From contig PLYJ01000124.1 of assembly GCA_003151745.1 (NCBI GenBank), positions 1 through 46,424 of the forward strand: a stretch of DNA of 46,424 bases, written 5' to 3'. The notes beneath the pieces are model-generated. The model saw only the letters and a program-made list of their open reading frames with translations. It was not told the origin of the DNA and made no database searches. The position numbers were made by a program, and so were the translations under genes. Numbering within the stretch: position 1 is the stretch's first letter; each line of letters opens with the position of its first letter. Of the stretch, positions 36,606 through 45,560 are shown piece by piece. This DNA comes from Bacteroidota bacterium. GTDB lineage: Bacteria > Bacteroidota > Bacteroidia > AKYH767-A > 2013-40CM-41-45.

Positions 36606-37883
36606 CTATTGTATTTTACAGTTCACTAATTTAACCTCAAACTTTGTTCCCTGCCAATACCTCAAAGATTCTTTTTGCTCATCTTTAAGTTGAAGGTATT
36701 GAGTTGAATCAAACAATGCCGGGGTCATGCAAAGTTTGTTCAAACTTCTTCTCAGATTGTTTCGAGGATTGGAATCAATGTTTCTCAGTTTGTGCGCCTC
36801 CCTATAACCTATTCTTTTTGCGCTCATAAACTTACTCCCCTTGCGTTGGTCTGATATATCCTTACCTGTTATTTTACATTGCGGTTGTTTAGGTTCGGAG
36901 TTGGGCGGAATTTCCCCTTTATATGAACGGTAAAAAAGGTTGAAGTTTTGTTTTGGGAAACGGTTTTGAAAGTCGGTAAATATGGTTGAAGTTATAGAAT
37001 CTGTTTTGAGTAGCTCATTAATCTTTTCCTGAATTAGTTGTGCTATTATTTGTTGTTTGTTTTCCTTTGAATATTTACATTGAATATCCTTTAGTCTCCT
37101 CCGTTCATATTGATATTTTTTGATGTTGATTCTATGTAACTCCTCTGTGTAAATAGGATTGCACCAGTTTTGGTAAATTTTCCGTTCCGGTGCGCTCAAT
37201 GATTCAATAGAAATAGATTTATCAATAATGACAATCTCTTTGAATACCTCAACTAATAAATTTCCTAATGCGTGTAAATTGTCAATGAGGAGGAGGTCGG
37301 ATAAAATTTTAATTGATATTCCTTTTTTGTTGGGATATTGCATTTTCCCTACATGAATCTCAAACCTCATGTTTTCTTTTGGCAAACCGTATTGAGATTT
37401 TTTGCAGTACATTTTTATTCTCATTTGCGAGAGTTGGCAATGAATCCCCAGTGAACGTCCTCCCTTTGATCTCATATCTGTAAATCTTGCGCCTCCATAA
37501 CTCAATACCTGCCTTAAAAAAGGTTTGGTTTCAAAAGGAGGACTAATGTTTACGCCAAACTCCAGACTTCTTAAAATGGCTGTAAATGGGTTTAATTGAA
37601 TCGTATCGTTTAATGCGATAATAGTTTTGAGGAGGTCGGTAAAATTAAAATCGGTGTAATTGAAACCGGCATGAGCAAATTTGTGGAGACTGCCTGAGAG
37701 TTCGATAAATGCAGGACTGTGAAATTTTATTTCGAGGGTTTCAGTAACGGCGGTGATCGGATACTCTTTTATTTCGCCTGTGTGTAGGTCGTACTCTCCG
37801 CTAACATTCCAATTCTCATTGATAAGTTTGGGAATAAGAGTTTCCGGTTGGTCGTCAATCTTTATCTTACAAAAATCAATCAT
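36606..37883 (-). CDS. Putative phage/plasmid replication protein, gene II/X (gpII)-like (start refined to MIDFCKIK)
   Basis: ELSGSLHKFAHAGFNYTDFNFTDL resembles the GSLHK..N..DF region of II/X replication proteins; RIKMYCKKSQYGL...MRFEIHVGK. Confidence 0.6.
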   Translation of the reverse strand: MIDFCKIKIDDQPETLIPKLINENWNVSGEYDLHTGEIKEYPITAVTETLEIKFHSPAFIELSGSLHKFAHAGFNYTDFNFTDLLKTIIALNDTIQLNPFTAILRSLEFGVNISPPFETKPFLRQVLSYGGARFTDMRSKGGRSLGIHCQLSQMRIKMYCKKSQYGLPKENMRFEIHVGKMQYPNKKGISIKILSDLLLIDNLHALGNLLVEVFKEIVIIDKSISIESLSAPERKIYQNWCNPIYTEELHRINIKKYQYERRRLKDIQCKYSKENKQQIIAQLIQEKINELLKTDSITSTIFTDFQNRFPKQNFNLFYRSYKGEIPPNSEPKQPQCKITGKDISDQRKGSKFMSAKRIGYREAHKLRNIDSNPRNNLRRSLNKLCMTPALFDSTQYLQLKDEQKESLRYWQGTKFEVKLVNCKIQ

Positions 37884-37914
37884 GTTTGAATTGTAAAAAA
37901 TTGTATTTTTGCAG

Positions 37915-38682
37915 TTATAAATCGTTGAACAGTTGCCCTGTGAAATGATTTGGAACAACTAAGGGAGGTCGAGATTCGCCTCCCTTTTTTATTTGTTCTA
38001 CCTGCTCTCTGATAAACGTCTTTCTTCTTTTCGGATAAACTTTAAAGTGATTATAGAAATAGGCATTGAGGTATTTCTTATCCTTTGAGAAATGAAATAG
38101 AACGAAAGAGTTTTTCTTGTTACCGTTTACAAATTCGTAATGGTCTCCGAAAAAGAAATCAGGAAACTCAGTAGTTAGTAGTCCGGTAAAGAATAAATAT
38201 CTACCGTTCTTTATTCGTCCCCTTATTATTTGTGAGGAGTGAATCTGTTCCGGTCTCCTGGTCTCCTCAATTTTCAGTTCATCAGGGAGTTTGTTAAATC
38301 CTATATCACAGGAAACTTTCTGATAGTAATTTGTTTCATCATTGAGTTGATAGGTAACTGTTTTGAATTGGGGAGGAGTGGGTTTACTTGCCATTGTGCG
38401 CCCCCTTTCTCTTAGGTATAGAATCCATGCGCCAAAGAGCTCAGACCTCTTAAATCGTACCCTTGTCCCCATGCGACAAAATGGTATTCGCCCCTCAGTT
38501 TTCCATTTGTGCAGTGTAACAAGTGAAACCCCTAAAACCTTTGCAGATTGTTTTGAGGTTAATAACTCCTCCTCCTGTTTGGGTTGTAGTGGAGTTGCGG
38601 AATTGAGTTCGGACTTAAACCGATTGACTATTCTCGTTTCGAGTTCGTCAAGTGTAATTGGTGATAAAATGAAATCGTTCAT
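37915..38682 (-). CDS. Helix-turn-helix (excisionase-family fold) domain protein
   Basis: LLTSKQSAKVLGVSLVTLHKWKTEGRIPFCRMGTRVRFKRSEL. Confidence 0.8.
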   Translation of the reverse strand: MNDFILSPITLDELETRIVNRFKSELNSATPLQPKQEEELLTSKQSAKVLGVSLVTLHKWKTEGRIPFCRMGTRVRFKRSELFGAWILYLRERGRTMASKPTPPQFKTVTYQLNDETNYYQKVSCDIGFNKLPDELKIEETRRPEQIHSSQIIRGRIKNGRYLFFTGLLTTEFPDFFFGDHYEFVNGNKKNSFVLFHFSKDKKYLNAYFYNHFKVYPKRRKTFIREQVEQIKKGGESRPPLVVPNHFTGQLFNDL

Positions 38683-38760
38683 ATACGCTAACTTTATTTA
38701 GTTGGCGAAAGAACGGAGGGGTGAGGGGGAGGGGTGAAAGTAATTTCGCCCCTTTCTTAT

Positions 38761-39669
38761 TTACTTTAGAGAATTGAGATAAAGTTCTACCTCTTTTTTT
38801 TCCTGTTCAGTTGGTTTGTCTTCGTTATTGAAAATCTTCTTAGCATTTCGGGGACTACATTTTAAAATGTTTGCAATGAGTGTAAACCTATCGTTTTGAC
38901 TGATATTATTTCCTTTAAAATAGGAAGTATTTAAGAGTTCCATTTTTTGTAAAAGATAAAATCGGGTTCTAAGATTCCATTTTTTTATTCCTTCAATTTC
39001 CTTTTCTTCGATTGAATCATTTGTAGATAATTCGTCTCCCTTCAGTTCTTCGAGTAAGTCATTCAAATATTTATTATACTTCACTTCACTTTTTGCCCTT
39101 GCATATAGTTCCGGTACTTCAGAAGTTTTTAATTTTATTTTGTTCCGGCTGCCAGTGATCTTATATGAATTAACTTGTTCCTCGTTCCAGTCAGGTTCAT
39201 ATTGCTCTAACTTGTATGCCTTCATCAGCATTTTAATAATATCCTTTAACGGATGTTCAATTTCTCTACTTAGTTCAAATTCAATCAATTCTTTTTTATC
39301 CAATGACTTATTAAACCTTTCAAGGAATTTTGCCTCAACTTTTTCAATATTGTAGGTTGTCTCTAAATAATAATCATGTAGCCATTTGTTGAATCTCCCT
39401 GTTTCCCCCTTATTTGCAGGGTTTGGAGCGATCGTTAAAACGTCCTCCATTTCAAATAAATCCTCTTCATTGTGCGGAGGGATAGCGTTCTCACCTATAT
39501 ATATAGTAAATTCTAAAGGATATGCTAACAGTTGCATTACCCTTTCCTTCCAAAATTTTAGTGCCTCCTCGTAATTTGTTTTTCTGATTTTATCAAACTC
39601 TGGTTTAAGTGTTTTAAACTTGTTCCAGTATTCTGTTAGCTCCTTTTCCCTTTCTGATTTCTTTTTCAT
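38761..39669 (-). CDS. Hypothetical protein
   Basis: Intact 302-aa ORF in the element gene cluster. Confidence 0.65.
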   Translation of the reverse strand: MKKKSEREKELTEYWNKFKTLKPEFDKIRKTNYEEALKFWKERVMQLLAYPLEFTIYIGENAIPPHNEEDLFEMEDVLTIAPNPANKGETGRFNKWLHDYYLETTYNIEKVEAKFLERFNKSLDKKELIEFELSREIEHPLKDIIKMLMKAYKLEQYEPDWNEEQVNSYKITGSRNKIKLKTSEVPELYARAKSEVKYNKYLNDLLEELKGDELSTNDSIEEKEIEGIKKWNLRTRFYLLQKMELLNTSYFKGNNISQNDRFTLIANILKCSPRNAKKIFNNEDKPTEQEKKEVELYLNSLK

Positions 39670-39697
39670 TCGTTGCCCTGTTTAAATTGTTAGTGAA

Positions 39698-40978
39698 TCA
39701 AACCACTTGAAGTTTAACCTGAGTACTCCAAAATTCTCTCAGTTTGTTTGCGTTCTGCTCCGGTGATATTTTTATATAAGTCATAAATGCCTTTTCCGTT
39801 TTGTGCCCTGTTATTTTCATTATAGAAATTGAGGGGAAACCCTGCAAATAAAGGTTTGTAGCAAAACTCCTCCGCGCTGTATGCGTAGTTACCAGTTCGT
39901 ATTTTTTAGCGGAGGTTGTTATTCGTTTCCCTCCCTTGTTTATGGTCGTTTGAACCTTCTCTGTTAGTCCGGCTAAACGTCCGATTTCTTTGAGATATTC
40001 ATTCATTTTTTGATTTGAGTTTGCAGAGGGTAAGGAGTTCACAAAATTCTTTTTGTATTTTTTCATTATTGCCTCCACTGTCCAATGAATAGGAATCATT
40101 ACTGTTTCATCTGTTTTTTGAGTGCGAATACTGATACTCTTATGTGGTTTCCCTTTATTGTCAATACCGGACTTAATGTTTTCGGGCTGTATCTGAGTGA
40201 AATCAGAAAAACGTAATCCTGTATAGCATCCTACTATAAACAAGTCCTTCACTTTCTCTAATCTTTTTGACTGTGAAAGGTCGAGGTTGTATATCTGTAA
40301 GATTTCCTCCTCAGTGAGATAAATGTTCTCTGAGCTATCGGTAATTACTTTGAACCGTTTACTCTTAAAATCGAGTTTAGTGTTTATCCCTCTCTCCGTT
40401 GCCTCATTCAAAAAAACTTTCAGGTTCTTTATTTGTTTCCCTATGGTATTAACTGAGAAGTTTTTCTCTTTAGTGAGGTAGTCCGTAAAATCATTGTAGA
40501 AATCTAAACTGATTGAATCAAAATCAATTCTTTTTTTAGGAAACCGGCTCTGAAATTCTTTAAGGTGTCGGAGAGTGTTATTATACGCTCTTACTGTTAA
40601 AGGTTTACGGAGGTTCGTTACTGATTCGATATAGCTCTCAATGAAATTAAAAAAGGTAAGGGGGCGGTTTATCGGTTTGCGGTTCGTCTCCTCACTTAGT
40701 TTATTCTTTAACTGTTCAAGTGTGAACGGTTCATTCAATGTCGTAAACTGAGTATAGATTTTAAGGGTGTCCCCTTCTAAACTCTTTAGGTCGTTCTTTA
40801 ACTCAGGTGCACCAACAAATGATTTTTTGGGACGTTGGTTTTCGGAATCCCAAAACTTTGGGAGGATTTTCTTCTTAGTAGAAAACTTAAATCTTTTTTC
40901 ACCTACACTAAATGCAAGGAAAATAGGAGTTTCGTTAGAGCTGTTCGGCTCTTTGAGATAGAAATTTACTGTTGCCAT
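39698..40978 (-). CDS. Tyrosine-type site-specific recombinase (integrase)
   Basis: GCYTGLRFSDF, HTARRSFATNLYLQGFPSISIMKITGHKTEKAFMTYIK: R..HxxR..H..Y. Confidence 0.94.
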   Translation of the reverse strand: MATVNFYLKEPNSSNETPIFLAFSVGEKRFKFSTKKKILPKFWDSENQRPKKSFVGAPELKNDLKSLEGDTLKIYTQFTTLNEPFTLEQLKNKLSEETNRKPINRPLTFFNFIESYIESVTNLRKPLTVRAYNNTLRHLKEFQSRFPKKRIDFDSISLDFYNDFTDYLTKEKNFSVNTIGKQIKNLKVFLNEATERGINTKLDFKSKRFKVITDSSENIYLTEEEILQIYNLDLSQSKRLEKVKDLFIVGCYTGLRFSDFTQIQPENIKSGIDNKGKPHKSISIRTQKTDETVMIPIHWTVEAIMKKYKKNFVNSLPSANSNQKMNEYLKEIGRLAGLTEKVQTTINKGGKRITTSAKKYELVTTHTARRSFATNLYLQGFPSISIMKITGHKTEKAFMTYIKISPEQNANKLREFWSTQVKLQVV

Positions 40979-41025
40979 TTTTTTTAATGATTTAGAACAG
41001 GGGCAAAAGTAGTAAAAAAGTATTA

Positions 41026-41047
41026 GGGGACGGTAGAGGGGACGGTA
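41026..41047. promoter_or_regulatory. Paired 10-bp direct repeats (putative arm-type site)
   Basis: ggggacggta at 41026 and 41038, same 12-bp offset as at 35361/35373. Confidence 0.65.
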
Positions 41048-41216
41048 AAATCTTTGTTCCTCTTAATTTCACTTTATTTTACTTTTTCCATTTCTCCCTC
41101 GTAAAATGCGATTCACTGAGGAGGAGTTACAAAATTGAGTAAAGTGAATTATCAAAGGTTTGAGTACTAGTGGGACAACTATAAGTAAGTAAACAAAAAT
41201 AAAAATAAAGTACTGC

Positions 41217-41252
41217 AAAGCCCCCTGTCAAATGGGGGCTTTAGTCATTTTT
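41217..41252 (+). terminator. Rho-independent-type hairpin
   Basis: aaagccccc tgtcaaat gggggcttt followed by agtcattttttt. Confidence 0.75.
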
Positions 41253-41294
41253 TTGGGCAGCTGCTTTGAAAGAACGACCGGACGTTTCAACGAG

Positions 41295-41567
41295 GCGGCA
41301 TTACACCACGATGAAACGGCATACCACTCCATCAAGGCGGCATACCGTTTTGACGAAGCGGTGCACCACTTCAACGTGGCGGCATACCATCTCAACGAGG
41401 CGTCGCACCACTACCATAAGGCGACTGACCATCTCACCGAAGCGACACGCCACTTCAACAAGGCGGTGCGTAACCACAACGCGGCGGTGCACCACTTTTG
41501 TAAGGCGGTGCGTAACCACGACGAAGTGACGCACCACTTTTTGGTGGTGGTGCACCGTTTTTGGGGT
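41295..41567. repeat. Degenerate tandem array, 21-bp period, 13 units, consensus GCGGYGCACCACTTCAACGAR
   Basis: Units at exactly 21-bp spacing from 41295; related to the array at 13881-14153. Confidence 0.95.
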
Positions 41568-41783
41568 GAATTGGCGTTTTTGAGGGGAAAAGGGGGGAAT
41601 TGGCCAATGGGAAATGAATATTTTGTTTAATATCCACATTTATCTTTACAAACTATTGAGTTATAAATATTGGAAATAATAGCTTGATACATTTGTAAAC
41701 CGATACAATTAGAAATGCTGTGTAAATGATAAAATTTTAGCAGCGAAATTTATCTAATTTAGCGGCAATAGAAATATCGAAAA

Positions 41784-42695
41784 ATGACAATAGAGAAGTA
41801 TTTAAATAAAGTTGTTCAAGGTGATTGCTTGGAGATAATGAAAGATTTACCTGATAAATCTGTTGATATGATATTGTGCGATTTACCATATGGAACAACT
41901 CAAAATAAATGGGACTCCGTTATTGATTTAAAAAAACTTTGGGCCGAATATGAAAGAGTAGTAAAAGATAATGGTTGTATTGCCTTAACTTCTCAAGGAG
42001 TTTTCACAGCAAAACTTATCCTTAGTAATGAAAAACTTTTTAAATATAAAATAGTATGGATTAAATCTAAACCAACCAATTTTCTAAATGCAAAAATTCA
42101 ACCCTTGCGTAAGCATGAGGACATTTGCATTTTTTATAAAAAACAGCCGACTTATAATCCACAAATGACTGAAGGCGAACCTTACGATAAAGGAATAAGA
42201 AAAGATCAATATACTGGAAGTTATGGAGATTTCAAACCAAGGCATATTAAAAGCAACGGAGAAAGGTATCCCAACGATATTGCTTTTTATGAAGAACAAA
42301 ACATTGATGATTATGTTTATATTAAAACAGCAGAATCTGAAGGCAAAGTTGTACATCCAACACAAAAACCAATCAAACTTGGACAATACTTAATTAGAAC
42401 CTATACGAAGCCAAAAGATATTGTATTAGATAATGCTTGTGGATCAGGGAGTTTTTTGCTTTCAGCAATTCTTGAAGGAAGAAGTTTTATTGGTATCGAA
42501 AAAAATGAAGATGTTTTGTTGCATAAAGTTCATTCTATAGATTACATCAAGGTCTGCACTGATAGAATAAAAGAAACATTGAAATACAAAGAAGTTAAAT
42601 CTTCGACCTTAAAGCTTTTCACCGAACCTATAGTAAAATATCACACCCTGAATTATAAAAATAATTCAAAAAAGACTAGGTCATTGGTTCATTAA
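41784..42695 (+). CDS. Site-specific DNA methyltransferase (N4/N6 type)
   Basis: MILCDLPYGTTQNKWD (motif IV), KHEDICIFYKK, VLDNACGSGSFLLSAILEGRSFIGIEK (motif I). Confidence 0.93.
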   Translation: MTIEKYLNKVVQGDCLEIMKDLPDKSVDMILCDLPYGTTQNKWDSVIDLKKLWAEYERVVKDNGCIALTSQGVFTAKLILSNEKLFKYKIVWIKSKPTNFLNAKIQPLRKHEDICIFYKKQPTYNPQMTEGEPYDKGIRKDQYTGSYGDFKPRHIKSNGERYPNDIAFYEEQNIDDYVYIKTAESEGKVVHPTQKPIKLGQYLIRTYTKPKDIVLDNACGSGSFLLSAILEGRSFIGIEKNEDVLLHKVHSIDYIKVCTDRIKETLKYKEVKSSTLKLFTEPIVKYHTLNYKNNSKKTRSLVH

Positions 42696-42719
42696 TTTTC
42701 ATTTAAAGAATAAAAACAA

Positions 42720-45467
42720 ATGCCTACAGTTGGGTACAATGAAAGAAGTTGGGCAATAGATGTTATTAGCGAGATTAATCTCCACTTGCATAATAAAAGT
42801 TGGCATTTCAAGAGAGCCGGCGGCGAGAACACAATAAGTAATGAAAGATCAAGCCTATTTCCAGATGTATTGATATTTAAAGACGGGTCAAAAAGTGTTA
42901 TTCTACAGGGATGGGAACTAAAAATGCCCGACACTGCAATTAATGACGCAGAGCTCATTGCGAATGCTATTAAAAAGGCGAAAATATTACAACGTAATAG
43001 TTTTGTTTTATGGAATGTCAAAAGCGCTGTTCTATACTCAAAAAATGGAGAAACATACTCAATATTTAAAACTTGGGATGATATAGGGATAAATACTAGA
43101 AAAGAAGTAGAACAAAAGGAAGAATTATGGAAAGCCTTACTATATAAAATACTTGAGGATCTGAACTCCTATTTTGAATCAGGACAGATCGCTGAAAGTG
43201 TATTTGAAATTTTTGCAATTGATACAGTTATAGATGTAATTCTGGAAAATATTCCAAATACGATTGAAAATATAAAACAAGCAACTAGGTCTCATTCGCG
43301 AATTGATGCCTTAATAAATACATGGTGGTTATCGTCTGCATCAGAATATGGCTGTAAGGTAACATCAGAAAAGGATAAATTTCTCACTCTATCAAAGGTA
43401 ATTTTAACTGATTGGGTTTTTAAAATAGTTTTTGCTCACATACTTAAAAGACAATTCAATGAAGCAAGATTAATAGAGCAAATAAAAGACGAAACTACCA
43501 TAGAGTCCGCAAAAGCAATTATTCTTAGAATCTCTGAACATTGTAATTTCTGGAATATTTTTAGTAATAATCTTGCCCAAGAATATATATCGCAGGTAGC
43601 TTGGAAGCAATTGATTCAACTAAATTTGTTTTTATCAAGTATTAATATAAATGCAATTGATATTGAAATACTTCACAAACTACTTCAAACATCAATTGAA
43701 TCTGCAAAAAGAAAAGTAGCAGGGCAATTTTCAACTCCACAAAAATTAGCTGATTTACTCACAAGATTAACAATTGATAATAAATCAGGGGTTGTATTAG
43801 ATCCTTGTTGTGGAACGGGCACTATAATAAATCAAGCTTATAAGCTTAAAGAAGAATACGAAATTCCTCAAGATAGCATACTCAACAGTATCTGGGCTTC
43901 AGACAAACACTCTTTTCCAATACAGCTATCCACATTAACACTTACCAAGCCCAATAATATTGGCAAAATATTTAACATTTTCAGCAGCGATGTAATTGCT
44001 CTTACGACAGGACAACAAATTGAATTTAAAGATCCGAATAATGGTAATATAGTAATTAAAGAGCTGCCCGTAATTGATTATGTCGTTTCAAACCTCCCAT
44101 TCATTAAAAACGAAGAAATAAAAGTATTAAATCCTGAAATTAAAAATATCAATGATTGGATTAAAGAAAGAACAGGACAGTCAAATATATTAAGCCGCAA
44201 GAGCGATATTTTTGCCTATATCCCCTTTTATCTTTACCAACTTCTATCAGAAAATGGAAAAATTGGATTAATTCTATCAAATGCATGGATGGGTACAGAC
44301 TATGGAGAAATATTTCTTGAATTATTTCAGAAATTTTTCAATATAGAAATTGTTGTCATCTCTGGTAAAGGCAAATGGTTTAAAAATGCAGAGATTGTCA
44401 CAACTCTTTTAATTGCTAATAAAAAAACTCAAACTAATAGTGGAGAAGAAATAATATCCTTTTGCACTTTGAAGAAAGATATTAGTGGAGTAACAAACAT
44501 AAAAACTCTTAGTGAAAATATTATTTTAAATAGCGAGACGGAATTTTTAAATATTAAGCAATATTCATTACACCAAATAAGACAACTTGAAGACATTGGC
44601 ATGCCATGGTGTAGTTACTTTGCTAATTTAGATTGGTTACCAAATGTTTCAGATAAATTAATAAGTTGCAATTCAATTTTTGATTTTACAAGAGGCGAGC
44701 GGAGAGGATGGAACCCTTTATTTTATCCTGCTGTAGGGCACAACATAGAATCGGATTATATTAAGCCTATACTTAAAGATTTAAGGACAACCACTTCCTT
44801 ATTTTGTATTGCTGATAGCGAAGCCTTTTCTTGTTCTAAAAGCATTGAGGAATTGCAGGAGTTACATCATACTGGCGCAATAAATTGGATTAGAAGCTTT
44901 GAAAATCAAAACAATGAGAAAGGAATTCCTTTGAAACAATCTTTGAGAAAAGCTAATATGTTATGGTATGAAATGAAAACGGATAATATGGCAGACTTTG
45001 TTGCAAATGTAAACTATGACAAAAGTCTGTTTATTGCAAAATTTAGCGCTCGTTCATTTATAGATCAAAGAATGATCGGCTTTTCAATTAAGGCTTCATA
45101 CCAAAACGAAAATAAAATACTTTTCCTTGCGCTTTTTAATAGCATCATTAGTATGTTCTTTATTGAAAGCTTCGGATTTGGAAGAGGGCTTGGTGCATTA
45201 GATTTAAGAGCAACTAAATTTGAAAGAGATTTTAAAATTCTCGACCCTTCAATTTTATCCAGTGAACAGAAAACAAGAATTATACAAACTTTTGAGCCTA
45301 TTACTTTAAGAAATAGATTCCCTCTAGAACAAGAATTACTTCAAAGAGATAGAATAAACTTTGAAAATACTTTGTTTGAAATATACAACATTAGTGAATA
45401 TTATGAATCCATTAAATCGTCTCTATTACATTTATATAGAATTAGGTTTGCAGTCAAAGATGAATAA
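42720..45467 (+). CDS. Type IIG-like restriction enzyme/N6-adenine methyltransferase fusion
   Basis: N-terminal FPDVLIF..QGWELKMPD (PD-ExK-like), AGQFSTPQKLADLL, VVLDPCCGTGTI (motif I), YVVSNLPF (motif IV variant). Confidence 0.8.
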   Translation: MPTVGYNERSWAIDVISEINLHLHNKSWHFKRAGGENTISNERSSLFPDVLIFKDGSKSVILQGWELKMPDTAINDAELIANAIKKAKILQRNSFVLWNVKSAVLYSKNGETYSIFKTWDDIGINTRKEVEQKEELWKALLYKILEDLNSYFESGQIAESVFEIFAIDTVIDVILENIPNTIENIKQATRSHSRIDALINTWWLSSASEYGCKVTSEKDKFLTLSKVILTDWVFKIVFAHILKRQFNEARLIEQIKDETTIESAKAIILRISEHCNFWNIFSNNLAQEYISQVAWKQLIQLNLFLSSININAIDIEILHKLLQTSIESAKRKVAGQFSTPQKLADLLTRLTIDNKSGVVLDPCCGTGTIINQAYKLKEEYEIPQDSILNSIWASDKHSFPIQLSTLTLTKPNNIGKIFNIFSSDVIALTTGQQIEFKDPNNGNIVIKELPVIDYVVSNLPFIKNEEIKVLNPEIKNINDWIKERTGQSNILSRKSDIFAYIPFYLYQLLSENGKIGLILSNAWMGTDYGEIFLELFQKFFNIEIVVISGKGKWFKNAEIVTTLLIANKKTQTNSGEEIISFCTLKKDISGVTNIKTLSENIILNSETEFLNIKQYSLHQIRQLEDIGMPWCSYFANLDWLPNVSDKLISCNSIFDFTRGERRGWNPLFYPAVGHNIESDYIKPILKDLRTTTSLFCIADSEAFSCSKSIEELQELHHTGAINWIRSFENQNNEKGIPLKQSLRKANMLWYEMKTDNMADFVANVNYDKSLFIAKFSARSFIDQRMIGFSIKASYQNENKILFLALFNSIISMFFIESFGFGRGLGALDLRATKFERDFKILDPSILSSEQKTRIIQTFEPITLRNRFPLEQELLQRDRINFENTLFEIYNISEYYESIKSSLLHLYRIRFAVKDE

Positions 45468-45560
45468 CATCTTATAAAAAATAATATTTCTGTGGAGGCA
45501 GGTTTCTTACCCGCCTGTTTTTTGTGATTTGTGTTATAACTATTTATTTTCGGCAACGAA

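Larger units (their letters stand above)
35292..41179. mobile_element. Integrated element (~5.9 kb) in the 3' end of tRNA-Gln
   Basis: Tyrosine recombinase at one end; 24-bp imperfect direct repeat (21/24) at 35281-35304 and 41156-41179 with 13-bp identical core ctagtgggacaac. Confidence 0.88.

Noticed and set aside
41232-41639. Four overlapping ORFs on both strands over the 41 kb array
   Set aside because: Same artefact of a 3n period. The + frame is the most protein-like but remains unproven, so I did not call a CDS.
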